A stretch of DNA of 39,889 nt from Bacteroidota bacterium. GTDB lineage: Bacteria; Bacteroidota; Bacteroidia; Palsa-965. The DNA lies in contig PLYR01000049.1 in the NCBI GenBank assembly GCA_003153435.1, forward strand, positions 1-39,889. Direction: 5' to 3'. Every line of letters begins with the position of its first letter. Positions within the stretch are counted from its first letter, which is position 1. The notes below the pieces were generated by a model that was not told the DNA's origin, did no database searches, and saw nothing but the letters and a program-made list of their open reading frames with translations. Made by a program: the position numbers and the translations under genes. Shown here piece after piece: positions 7,850 through 16,169 of this stretch.

Positions 7850-10800
7850 ATGAAGAAATTTCAAGCACTCATTCTGATTATTCTTACGTTTTCTTTCCAG
7901 GGCTTTGCTCAGCAGGGCAAGGATGGAGTGAAAACAGTAGCAGCCGCAAACACTATTGTGAATGAGTATACCCACCTTACTGCTGACGCTCCGGCAGGCT
8001 CAACAGTGATTACCGTAAATGCGAGTGGACTAAATGTCAATGCCAGATTTGCTGGGCCCCTTGCAGCTGGCGACCTGATTCTGATTTATCAGGCCCAGGG
8101 TGCGAAGCTCAACGGAGTGATAAACAATACCGCTGGGGTTCCAAATGACAGCAGTTGGGGTGCGGTAGTGAATTATGAGAACTGTGGTTTATATGAGTTT
8201 CAGGAGGTTTCGTCTGTTCCCAATTCGACCACCATTACACTGGATTGTGCACTACTAAACAGCTATTCTGATACTGGGATGGTGCAAGTTGTAAGGATTC
8301 CCAGATATCAATCCCTTACGATAAACGCAGCTGGTGTTATGACCGCACAGGCTTGGAATGGAGTGGCCGGTGAAGGTGGAATCCTGGTTGTAGAAGTACA
8401 GGGGAATACCGTGGTAAATGGGAAAATGGATGTCACGGGTCTTGGATTCAGAGGTGGGGTTGAATTGGATAATAACTCAAATTACGGGGGAGGTTTTTTC
8501 TCTTCGATCTCTTCCGGTGAAGGAGAGGATAAGGGTGAAAGTATCGCCGGGTATGAAACAAAATACGATCCGCTTGGTGGACACCGTTGTAGCGGTGCTC
8601 CGGCCAATGGAGGCGGAGGAGGAAGATGCCATAATGCCGGTGGAGGTGGTGGATCCAATGCCGGAATCATTCTGAATTGGAATGGAAAAGGGAATGCTGA
8701 TAATTCGGTTCCAAGCTACATAACAGCCTGGAATCTGGAAGCAGCAGGATTCGCGACTCATACTTCTTCCGGAGGAGGAAGAGGAGGATATACCTTTGCT
8801 GCAAACGTAAAAGATCCGACAGTGGTTGGCCCGATCAATGCAGCCTGGGGTGGGGATGCGAGAAGACCGAGTGGTGGATTGGGTGGTCGTCCATTGGATT
8901 ATACGACTGGAAGAATTTTTTTCGGAGGAGGGGGTGGTGCAGGTGATCAGGATAATAGCTTAGGAGGTCCAGGAGGAAAAGGAGGAGGAATAATATATGT
9001 TTTGAATTACGGAACGATTTCAGGAACCGGAGGCCAGATCAATGCAAATGGTGCTGCTGGAGGGAATTCGGTGAACAGCTTTTTTAATAATGCTTCTGAT
9101 GGGTGTGGAGGAGCCGGTGGCGGAGGGGCCATTATCATTAATTCGGTAGGGGCTGTTTCCGGTTTTACCGCATCAGCAAATGGTGGTGTTGGTGGTAATC
9201 AGACAGTGGTCGCTTCTACAAATGAGTCGGAAGGACCTGGTGGAGGAGGTGGAGGAGGGTATATTGCTATATCTAACGGAGCCATTGTTCAGAGTGCTTC
9301 CGGAGGGGCTAATGGAATCAGCAATTCGCCTGCAGTGAAGACTAAATTTCCATCCAACGGAGCTACGATCGGAGGAGCAGGAACAACCGGTCAAACGATT
9401 AGCAATTTTACGATCTCCACACGTACAGATACAATTTGTGCCGGATCAACAGCCAGCCTTTCTGCCACACTTAATGGAACAGTCCCCGCTGGAACTACCA
9501 TTATGTGGTACACAACACCGGCAGGTGGAGTCTCCATAGGAAGTGGAAATCCGTTCATTACTCCGGTGATCAATTCAACGACCGTCTATTATGCCGGAAC
9601 TTGCCCAGGTACCTACCGTGTTGCTGATACCGTGAAGGTGCTTCCACCTCCAACAGCCAATGCCGGCTCAAATGTTACGGTTTGCAGTGGAGGTTCGACG
9701 ACACTTACTGCTACCGGAGGAGGAACTTATTCCTGGTCCCCTTCTACAGGATTAAGCAGTACTACCACTGCGAGTACCGTTGCATCACCAGCATCAACCA
9801 CCACCTATACCGTAACAGTTTCTTTCGGAGCCGGTTGTTCGAATAGCGCAACGGTAACTGTAACTGTGGGTGGAAGCATGACTTTAAGTACAAGCCCTAA
9901 TACCTCAATGTGTTTGGGTGGTGCCGGAGTGAACTTATCCGCAACAGGGGCGACCACCTATTCCTGGTCACCTTCAACCGGACTGAGTTCTACTAATATC
10001 TCCAACCCGGTTGCGACACCAGCTTCTACAACAACCTATACGGTGACCGGCTCGACAGGCTCCTGCAGCGGATCAAGTACCGTTATAGTTACGGTTAATC
10101 CTCTTCCAACTGCCAATGCCGGAAGCAATACCTCATACTGTACCGGAGGATCCACAACACTGAACGGAAGTGGCGGAACAACTTATTCGTGGTCGCCCGC
10201 AGCCGGACTGAGTAATTCCGGTATTTCTAATCCAGTTGCCAATCCTACTTCCACTACTACTTATACCCTTACAGTCACAGATGCGAATGGCTGTTCAAAC
10301 ACAGCATCTGTTCAAGTAACTGTAAATCCCTTGCCCGTCATAACGGTATCGGGAGCGCTCTCTATCTGTTCAGGTAGTTCAACTTCATTAACCGCAGGTG
10401 GGGCGACGAGCTATTCCTGGACCCCTGCCGCTGGCTTAAGCAGTACAACCACTCAGAATACTATAGCTGCCCCATCAAACAGTATGACCTATACGATAAC
10501 AGGAACCGATGCGAATAACTGTACAAATTCCACAACCGCTACTGTAGTGGTTCATTCGCTTCCGGCCGTTGGTGTTTCCTCTCCTATAACGAGTACTTGT
10601 GCTCCAGGGTGCATTTCATTCAATGGAATAGATTCTTCAGGAAACTGTAGCACCGTATTATACAACTACGGTGATGGCAATACAGGAAGCAGCACAGGCC
10701 ACTGTTATTCCACCCCTGGTAGCTACTCGGTCGTATTTTCCTGCACAGATGCCAATGGGTGTGTAGGTTCGGTTACAAGAGCGAATTATATTCAGATACT

Positions 10801-11344
10801 CCCTACTCCCGAAGCAGCCTTTACTACTTCATCACTTGTTATATCTTACAGTGGAAACAAGCCTGATAGTGTATGCTTTAATAATACTTCAACCGGGGCT
10901 GTTAATTGGCTTTGGAATTTTGGGAATGGAACTTCTTCCAGTTCGCAACTCCCATGTGTTTCTTATGCCGATAGTGGTACCTACTGCGTGACCCTAGTTG
11001 TGGGCGGAGCTTCAGGATGTCAGGATACAGCTCTCTCTTGCATCAGATTAGAGAAAAGGGCAGAGGTAACCTACAACATTCCGAACGTGTTCAGCCCCAA
11101 TGATGATGGCTTTAATGATTATTTTTTCATAAAAAATTCAGGCTTAAAAGCATTGGATTGTAAGATATATGACCGATGGGGGAGGCAATTATATGAAATC
11201 AATTCCCTCGCAGGGTCGTGGGATGGAACGGATAAAGGTCAAAAGGTCGTTGACGGGGTCTATTACTTCCTGCTTAACATGACCGCTCTGGATGGAACAC
11301 AGAAAGAAGAAACAGGTTTCATTCAACTTATCCGGAACAATTAA
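7850..11344 (+). CDS. Large secreted surface protein with glycine-rich, Ig-like, PKD and gliding-motility C-terminal domains
   Basis: The 1164-residue product starts with a Sec signal peptide ending FQGFAQQ. Residues about 170-500 are glycine-rich, with several GGGGG runs separated by short hydrophobic strands, suggesting a parallel beta-solenoid. Four Ig-like repeats then begin at about residues 601, 677, 753 and 829, a period of exactly 76 residues, each with YSWSP/YSWTP, a TTYT motif and paired cysteines. Two PKD-like domains follow (from about 905 and 985; the second with WLWNFGNG). Residues about 1073-1164 form the gliding-motility-associated C-terminal domain (NVFSPNDDGFND, YDRWG, WDG, DGVYYF), a type IX secretion signal. 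No enzyme motif is visible; an adhesin or matrix role is likely. Confidence 0.9.
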   Translation: MKKFQALILIILTFSFQGFAQQGKDGVKTVAAANTIVNEYTHLTADAPAGSTVITVNASGLNVNARFAGPLAAGDLILIYQAQGAKLNGVINNTAGVPNDSSWGAVVNYENCGLYEFQEVSSVPNSTTITLDCALLNSYSDTGMVQVVRIPRYQSLTINAAGVMTAQAWNGVAGEGGILVVEVQGNTVVNGKMDVTGLGFRGGVELDNNSNYGGGFFSSISSGEGEDKGESIAGYETKYDPLGGHRCSGAPANGGGGGRCHNAGGGGGSNAGIILNWNGKGNADNSVPSYITAWNLEAAGFATHTSSGGGRGGYTFAANVKDPTVVGPINAAWGGDARRPSGGLGGRPLDYTTGRIFFGGGGGAGDQDNSLGGPGGKGGGIIYVLNYGTISGTGGQINANGAAGGNSVNSFFNNASDGCGGAGGGGAIIINSVGAVSGFTASANGGVGGNQTVVASTNESEGPGGGGGGGYIAISNGAIVQSASGGANGISNSPAVKTKFPSNGATIGGAGTTGQTISNFTISTRTDTICAGSTASLSATLNGTVPAGTTIMWYTTPAGGVSIGSGNPFITPVINSTTVYYAGTCPGTYRVADTVKVLPPPTANAGSNVTVCSGGSTTLTATGGGTYSWSPSTGLSSTTTASTVASPASTTTYTVTVSFGAGCSNSATVTVTVGGSMTLSTSPNTSMCLGGAGVNLSATGATTYSWSPSTGLSSTNISNPVATPASTTTYTVTGSTGSCSGSSTVIVTVNPLPTANAGSNTSYCTGGSTTLNGSGGTTYSWSPAAGLSNSGISNPVANPTSTTTYTLTVTDANGCSNTASVQVTVNPLPVITVSGALSICSGSSTSLTAGGATSYSWTPAAGLSSTTTQNTIAAPSNSMTYTITGTDANNCTNSTTATVVVHSLPAVGVSSPITSTCAPGCISFNGIDSSGNCSTVLYNYGDGNTGSSTGHCYSTPGSYSVVFSCTDANGCVGSVTRANYIQILPTPEAAFTTSSLVISYSGNKPDSVCFNNTSTGAVNWLWNFGNGTSSSSQLPCVSYADSGTYCVTLVVGGASGCQDTALSCIRLEKRAEVTYNIPNVFSPNDDGFNDYFFIKNSGLKALDCKIYDRWGRQLYEINSLAGSWDGTDKGQKVVDGVYYFLLNMTALDGTQKEETGFIQLIRNN

Positions 11345-11361
11345 TGAATCCCTGGGACTGC

Positions 11362-11910
11362 CTACTCCTTCAAAATCCGACCAGACTGGAAGTAATATTT
11401 TAGATAATAGGCTTCATTCAGGTCGTCAATCATCACTCCTTTTTTGACTGTAGCATGGACGAATTTATTGTTTACCAGGTAAACTCCTACATGTGAAACT
11501 TTATCGGATTCGATTTTAAAAAAGATAAGGTCTCCTTCTTTTAGTTCTCCTTTTGAAACAACCGTACATTGTTTGAATAAGCTGGCAGAGGATCCTGCAA
11601 TGGTCCTGTCGAACGCAGTCTTGTATAAGACTGTTGCAAACCCTGAGCAGTCAATCCCTGATTTATTCTTTCCTCCATAAAGATAGGGGGTTCCGGTCCA
11701 CTCTTCTATAAAAGAGTAGAGCGTGATATTGCTAATCTCTTCAGGCTTTATTCCAAGAATAGGTGCATATTTCTTCCGTAAAAGATCCGCTTTTGAATTT
11801 ATTTCGGTCTGCTTATTATCTGTCCTCGTCGCTTTTCGTGTTGAATGACAGGAACTGACAAGTATGATGAGGAGAATAATCCGAAGCAGGCTGTGAAGGG
11901 AAGACTTCAT
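11362..11910 (-). CDS. NlpC/P60 family cell-wall peptidase, lipoprotein
   Basis: I set the start at 11910, giving 182 residues beginning MKSSLHSLLR. This yields a clean lipoprotein signal with lipobox VSSC (Cys21); the in-frame ATG at 11949 would add 13 polar residues before the signal. The C-terminal half is a C40 papain-like fold: the nucleophile is Cys88 in IDCSGF, with His140 in SHVGVY and His152 in FVHATV, preceded by the GTPYLYGG strand. These enzymes cleave D-Glu-diamino-acid bonds in peptidoglycan stem peptides. It would act in the periplasm, anchored to a membrane. It converges with the surface-protein gene with a 17-base gap and no visible terminator. Confidence 0.9.
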   Translation of the reverse strand: MKSSLHSLLRIILLIILVSSCHSTRKATRTDNKQTEINSKADLLRKKYAPILGIKPEEISNITLYSFIEEWTGTPYLYGGKNKSGIDCSGFATVLYKTAFDRTIAGSSASLFKQCTVVSKGELKEGDLIFFKIESDKVSHVGVYLVNNKFVHATVKKGVMIDDLNEAYYLKYYFQSGRILKE

Positions 11911-12020
11911 ACAGACAAAATTACGTTGCCTGCCATAAGTGGGTGACAATTAACCTATGGGAGTTTCCACCGCCCTCCTGTTCATAACCAATAGAGAGGA
12001 ACGAAAAAATTTACAAAAAA

Positions 12021-12044
12021 GTCCCGAGTTTAGCATCTCGGGAC
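12021..12044 (-). terminator. Perfect hairpin with a minus-strand T-run, in a gene-free gap
   Basis: GTCCCGAG (12021-12028) and CTCGGGAC (12037-12044) form a perfect 8-bp stem over an 8-base loop. Read on the minus strand it is followed by TTTTTT and a further AT-rich run, a good Rho-independent terminator. No annotated minus-strand gene lies upstream within the 11911-12339 gap (429 bases). What it terminates is unknown. On the plus strand it is followed only by cttatttt, so that direction is weaker. Confidence 0.6.
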
Positions 12045-12243
12045 CTTATTTTGACATGGCAAAAAATGAGCAATAGAAAAGCCCTTTTCCAGCTTCATTT
12101 TTTATAGCTCAAAGATGAGGTTTCAACACGTTTGGAGAATTACAGAATTGTTGCTTTAATATTAATTTGTTCGGGAGATAACCGGTATTCCTTATGTTGT
12201 TTATCAGTATAAATCCATATTTTTTAGTTTAAGCTAAATTTTC

Positions 12244-12251
12244 TACTTTTG
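12244..12251 (+). promoter_or_regulatory. Bacteroidota -7 box for the YfiR-TPR-phosphatase operon
   Basis: TACTTTTG matches TAnnTTTG exactly. The start of transcription would be near 12258, giving a leader of about 80 bases to the chosen start at 12340. An AT-rich run with TTTTTTAG lies where a -33 element is expected, but it is not a clean match. Confidence 0.5.
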
Positions 12252-12339
12252 GTTGTTCAGAAACAGCTTTTCCTCCTAATCAAATCAAACTTCGGTACGG
12301 CTGAAGGAAATGAGAGAGCCGGGTTCTGTTTTGCAGACT

Positions 12340-12867
12340 ATGAGAAAATTGCTGTTCATCATTATGGGCTTTCTTATTCTTTCTGCATTCCAGCAGAGAG
12401 AAGATGCGGCCATTATGAACGCACATGTCAAGGCTATTTTCCTTTACAATTTCACTAAACAAATTGAGTGGCCCTCTGATTATAAGAGCGGAAATTTTGT
12501 AATTGGTGTTTACGGAACTTATGTGCCTCTTCTCAATGAACTAAATAAGATGGCCAGTACGAAAACCGCTGGTACTCAGAAATTCGAGATTAAGGAGATT
12601 ACCTCCATCGAGAGCGCTGCTAAGTATCACATTTTGTTTGTTTCTACAGATAAGATGGCGCAGTTCGGTGAAATAACCTCAAAGCTTAAAGGACATGGTA
12701 CATTGCTTGTTACGGAAAAGGAAGGAATGACGAAGAAAGGCTCAGCCATTAACTTTGTAGTGGTTGACAGTAAGATAAAATTTCAGCTAAGTAAGACAAA
12801 TGCTGAAAAGCAACAATTAAAGGTTAGTCGTGATTTGGAAGCTTTTGCAGTAAAAGAGAATGATTAA
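12340..12867 (+). CDS. YfiR family (DUF4154) periplasmic protein
   Basis: The chosen start at 12340 gives MRKLLFIIMGFLILSAFQQ, a normal Sec signal peptide; the in-frame ATG at 12310 would put ten polar residues in front. The mature part of about 155 residues shows the YfiR/DUF4154 pattern: AHVKAIFLYNFTKQIEWP near the N-terminus, FVIGVYG, the ISSxxxAxxxHILFVS-like strand (here YHILFVST), GTLLVTE, and INFVVVDSKIKFQLS near the end. In Pseudomonas aeruginosa YfiR is a periplasmic repressor of the HAMP-GGDEF protein YfiN. Here the gene overlaps the next one by 8 bases and shares an operon with a HAMP-PP2C phosphatase, so it may be that protein's periplasmic regulator (inference). Confidence 0.85.
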   Translation: MRKLLFIIMGFLILSAFQQREDAAIMNAHVKAIFLYNFTKQIEWPSDYKSGNFVIGVYGTYVPLLNELNKMASTKTAGTQKFEIKEITSIESAAKYHILFVSTDKMAQFGEITSKLKGHGTLLVTEKEGMTKKGSAINFVVVDSKIKFQLSKTNAEKQQLKVSRDLEAFAVKEND

Positions 12868-13774
12868 ACGATCAAAATATCTCCTGCTGATTGCACTATT
12901 CTGTGTTTGCGGAAGCATGCGCATTACTGCACAAAAGAATGCAGATTTTGTGGCTGCACTAAATTATGTGAACCTTAAACAGGCCGACAGTGCACGCGCT
13001 CGCGTTGATAAAGCCATGCGCGATTCTGTCGTTGCAAAAGATGCTCAATCATGGTATGTGAGAGGATTTATTTACAAATTTTATTATGTAAATAAAGAGG
13101 CTGATAACCAAACCTCTCCAGCTCGTGCGGAGGCGCTCCGTTCTCTGAGGAAGGGTCTTTCCATGTTGCCAGACACCGCTAAAACATTAAGAGAGTCTAT
13201 TAATCTTCAAATGAAATCACTCGCAGCGAAATATCATAACGATGCGGCAAGATCATTGGATACATCCAATTACAAAATACCTGTTCAGAATTTTGCCATA
13301 TATATGGACATCATGAAGCAGATTGAACCTGGCATGAACCTAAAACCTGCGGAGATAGAGATTAATCTGGCTCTTTCAGCTATTTATTCAAGTTTGTATA
13401 CTGCAAGTCCTAAAACCAGAGCGAATATTCTCGAAATGAACAAAGCAGCGCTTCTAAAGGTGTTGAGCCTCGATCCAAACAATGTTAGCGCGAACTACAA
13501 TATGGGGATATTGTATTATAATCAGGCGGTTTTTCTGATTAATAATTCGGATTATGAGACCCCGCTTACCTCTTTGAATGGTATTCAGGATGACCAGGTA
13601 CAGCTTTTTAAACAATCCCTTCCATTCACCGAAAAGGCGTATCAACTCAACCCCAAAAAGGAAGAGACCTTACAGGCTCTTTCTGGCATTTATTTTGGGT
13701 TGAATGACTATGACAAGTCAAAACTGTTTCAGGAAAAGCTCGATGAGCTGAGAAAAGAACAGAAAAAACATTAA
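12860..13774 (+). CDS. Secreted TPR-like protein of the YfiR-phosphatase operon
   Basis: The 304-residue protein has a signal peptide ending near RITAQ and then an all-helical region. Repeat-like helical pairs occur at about residues 30-60 (ALNYVNLKQADSARARVDKA), 185-215 (ILEMNKAALLKVLSLDPNNVSANYN) and 250-300. The last two carry the tetratricopeptide hallmarks of a DPNN-type turn and YNMGILYYNQA. TPR arrays bind protein partners. The start codon lies inside the end of the preceding gene (ATGATTAA overlap), so the two are translationally coupled. The next gene follows after 39 bases. It is probably periplasmic and could be an adaptor between the YfiR-like protein and the membrane phosphatase (inference). 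I recognise no enzyme motif. Confidence 0.75.
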   Translation: MIKRSKYLLLIALFCVCGSMRITAQKNADFVAALNYVNLKQADSARARVDKAMRDSVVAKDAQSWYVRGFIYKFYYVNKEADNQTSPARAEALRSLRKGLSMLPDTAKTLRESINLQMKSLAAKYHNDAARSLDTSNYKIPVQNFAIYMDIMKQIEPGMNLKPAEIEINLALSAIYSSLYTASPKTRANILEMNKAALLKVLSLDPNNVSANYNMGILYYNQAVFLINNSDYETPLTSLNGIQDDQVQLFKQSLPFTEKAYQLNPKKEETLQALSGIYFGLNDYDKSKLFQEKLDELRKEQKKH

Positions 13775-13813
13775 TTGATCGCTAGTATCAATTGACAGAC
13801 CTTAGAAACCACT

Positions 13814-15628
13814 ATGAAGTTTAGATTTTCTATTGGGCGTAAGATCAGTTTAGGCTTCGCAATTCTCATCATCCTTACGCTGATAGGTTTTGGTGCTACT
13901 TTGCTCACTCTGAAAACGAGCAGTAATATCAACAGGGAAATCACCCAATTGTACACCCCCTCTGTAGGTGCTTTACGTGAACTGAGTCTGATGGTAGTCA
14001 GATCTAAAATGCTTATAGAGAACTGGCTTCATACTCCGAAAGATAGTGAAGACAAAGGCAAGCTCAAAAAACTCCTCCAGGGTGAATATCCGGAACTGAA
14101 AGATAAAATACTCAACCTTGCTTACAATAAGACCAAGGAAGTTAATTTACCCGAGTGGAATGACTCCGCAAAGGCTGAGATTATGGCAATCTTAAGCCTT
14201 TCAGAGAAACTTTGGGATGCTCAGAGGGATGTCATGTCACAACTTAATTCCTTCGACAGTTATCAGGATGCGATGCTGACTATGACGAATCAGAACGAAG
14301 TGGAAGATGTTGATGGAAGTATCAATGTTGAAACTCGACTGATCCTGACCAAACTGGATGCGTTGATTGCCCGTCAGCAGAAGAGTGCTACAGACAAGAG
14401 TGAAGAAATGCGGTTTTCATTTCAGAATTTGCAGACGGTAGTAATTACCCTAGGTATTGCCCTTCCTCTCGGAGGAATTTTGATTGCATTGTTCACCGTG
14501 CAAACCATAGTCAGGCCAATCAAAGAAATCCGCAAGATAATTCTTGATATGGGGATTGGTTATATGCCTAAGCAAAAGATCAAGAACAGGAATGATGAAA
14601 TAGGGGAAATGTCTGTTGCTCTGAACGGATTAATTGATGGTCTTAAGTCAACTATAGAATTTGCTGATGAAGTCGGGGCTGGAAACTTTGACTCCTATTA
14701 TAAACCGCTAAGTAGTGAGGATGCCTTGGGACATGCACTCCTGAAGATGCGTACTGATCTTGCTGAAAATGAACGTATCCTTGAAGCCAAGGTGATTGAA
14801 CGCACAGAAGAGGTGGTCCGGCAAAAAGAAGAAATTGAAATTCAGAGTGGAAAGCTTCAGATTCTCTATAAACATGTTACAGACAGTATACGATATGCTA
14901 AGAGGCTTCAAGACGCAATACTTCCTCCGGTTACTGTAGTCAAACAACTCCTCCCGGATTCATTTATTCTCTTTAAACCCAAGGATATTGTAAGTGGAGA
15001 TTTTTATTGGTTAAATAAAAAAGGAAACCGAATACTTGTAGCTGCTGTCGATTGTACCGGTCACGGCGTACCGGGGGCGTTCATGTCACTCGTTGGGAAT
15101 AATATGCTGAATCAAGTTGTTAAGGATAATGAGGTCATTGATGCAGGCGATGTGCTTAATAAATTAAATACGCTTGCTGCCGCAACCATAAGCCAGAAGT
15201 CGGAAGATGGAGCGATTCGGGATGGAATGGATCTTACGCTCTGTATCATTGATCAGGAGAACATGACTCTGGATTACGCCGGTGCCAATAACCCGCTCTA
15301 TTTTTTCAGAAATGGGGAATATCAGGAAGTAAAAGCTGATAAATTTCCAATTGGATATTACTCAGAGGTTGCAAAGAGTTTTACCAATAAGAAATTGAAA
15401 ATTCAGAAAGGTGATACCTATTACATATTCTCCGATGGATATGCTGATCAATTCGGCGGCCCGAAAGGGAAGAAATTTATGGTTAATCAGTTCAGAAGTC
15501 TCCTGAACCGTATTCATAAACTCCCGATGGATAAGCAAAAGGAGATTTTGAATCAGACTATTGAAACTTGGAGAGGTGGCCTGGAACAGGTTGATGATAT
15601 ACTCCTTATTGGTTTCCGCTTCAGTTAA
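13814..15628 (+). CDS. Transmembrane HAMP-PP2C (SpoIIE-type) serine phosphatase
   Basis: The 604-residue protein has a membrane segment at about residues 11-32, a helical periplasmic region (33-206) resembling the four-helix bundle of chemoreceptors, and a second membrane segment at 207-230. A HAMP domain (231-283) starts with VRPIKEI and includes the DEIG motif. A coiled coil (about 315-352) follows, then a SpoIIE/PP2C phosphatase from about 360 to the end. The phosphatase shows DSIRYAKRLQDAILP, GDFYWL (Asp396), DCTGHGVPGA (Asp413), DGMDLT, SDGYADQFGG and DDILLIGF. These enzymes remove phosphate from serine, usually on anti-sigma antagonists. The membrane sensor layout and the upstream YfiR-like and TPR genes suggest a periplasmic signal controls the cytoplasmic phosphatase. 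It converges with the MaoC gene (12-base gap). Confidence 0.9.
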   Translation: MKFRFSIGRKISLGFAILIILTLIGFGATLLTLKTSSNINREITQLYTPSVGALRELSLMVVRSKMLIENWLHTPKDSEDKGKLKKLLQGEYPELKDKILNLAYNKTKEVNLPEWNDSAKAEIMAILSLSEKLWDAQRDVMSQLNSFDSYQDAMLTMTNQNEVEDVDGSINVETRLILTKLDALIARQQKSATDKSEEMRFSFQNLQTVVITLGIALPLGGILIALFTVQTIVRPIKEIRKIILDMGIGYMPKQKIKNRNDEIGEMSVALNGLIDGLKSTIEFADEVGAGNFDSYYKPLSSEDALGHALLKMRTDLAENERILEAKVIERTEEVVRQKEEIEIQSGKLQILYKHVTDSIRYAKRLQDAILPPVTVVKQLLPDSFILFKPKDIVSGDFYWLNKKGNRILVAAVDCTGHGVPGAFMSLVGNNMLNQVVKDNEVIDAGDVLNKLNTLAAATISQKSEDGAIRDGMDLTLCIIDQENMTLDYAGANNPLYFFRNGEYQEVKADKFPIGYYSEVAKSFTNKKLKIQKGDTYYIFSDGYADQFGGPKGKKFMVNQFRSLLNRIHKLPMDKQKEILNQTIETWRGGLEQVDDILLIGFRFS

Positions 15629-15640
15629 TCAACCCCTCGA

Positions 15641-16060
15641 TCAGGGCATAAGCAGCTTAGCCTCTCCAACAATTACAACTTCCCCTTTAGCGTTGGTGCA
15701 ACGAGTACTAAAAGTTCCAATCCGTTTCTCTTCAACCAATGCCGTCAATTCTACCTCTGCGACAATTACTTCATCCAGGAATACAGGTTTCACAAACTTC
15801 AGGGTTTGACCAAGATAGATTGTGCCTTTCCCAGGATAAATTGTTCCGAAAATTGTAGAAAACAGGGCGGAGGTAAGCATTCCATGAACCACTACCTGTT
15901 TAAAGATAGATTCTGCTGCTGCTTCCCGATTGATGTGAATGGGATTTACATCACCAGTCAATTTAGCAAAGGCATTTACATCCTCAAAACTGAATGATTT
16001 GGAATATTGTTGCTTGGTTCCAATGACGTATTTTTTAGTGTCTGAAAGTTGATCGCTCAT
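15641..16060 (-). CDS. phaJ: MaoC-like (R)-specific enoyl-CoA hydratase (PhaJ type)
   Basis: The 139-residue product is a single hot-dog domain of PhaJ length. The hydratase motif is plain: FAKLTGDVNPIH, with catalytic Asp37 and His42, followed by VVHGMLTSALFSTI and the strand PGKGTIYLGQTLKFVKPV. Such enzymes hydrate trans-2-enoyl-CoA to (R)-3-hydroxyacyl-CoA. That would supply monomers from fatty-acid breakdown to the PHA synthase encoded at 268-2061, although the genes are 13 kb apart. MaoC proteins also serve other CoA pathways, so the symbol is tentative. A near-consensus TACTTTTA box on the minus strand at 16089-16096 may drive it. Confidence 0.8.
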   Translation of the reverse strand: MSDQLSDTKKYVIGTKQQYSKSFSFEDVNAFAKLTGDVNPIHINREAAAESIFKQVVVHGMLTSALFSTIFGTIYPGKGTIYLGQTLKFVKPVFLDEVIVAEVELTALVEEKRIGTFSTRCTNAKGEVVIVGEAKLLMP

Positions 16061-16132
16061 GAAGTCTGTTTGATTAATTACGAGTGCTTAAAAGTAGGTC
16101 ATTTTTCGGGAGGACCGAAATTGGTTTTTATT

Positions 16133-16140
16133 TATCTTTG
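16133..16140 (+). promoter_or_regulatory. Bacteroidota -7 box for the barrel-like protein gene
   Basis: TATCTTTG matches TAnnTTTG exactly, 30 bases before the start at 16170. Transcription would begin near 16147, leaving a leader of about 23 bases. Confidence 0.5.
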
Positions 16141-16169
16141 CGCCGTCTTAATAATAGCCTTAACAATCG

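Noticed and set aside
8482-8670. Proline-rich open frame on the minus strand inside the surface-protein gene
   Set aside because: It is the antisense of GGA/GGT glycine codons in the glycine-rich domain.
12030-12098. 22-codon frame on the minus strand (starts MKLEKGFSIAHFL)
   Set aside because: It is short, ends in the loop of a terminator hairpin and has no ribosome site or family features; more likely chance within a non-coding transcript or gap.
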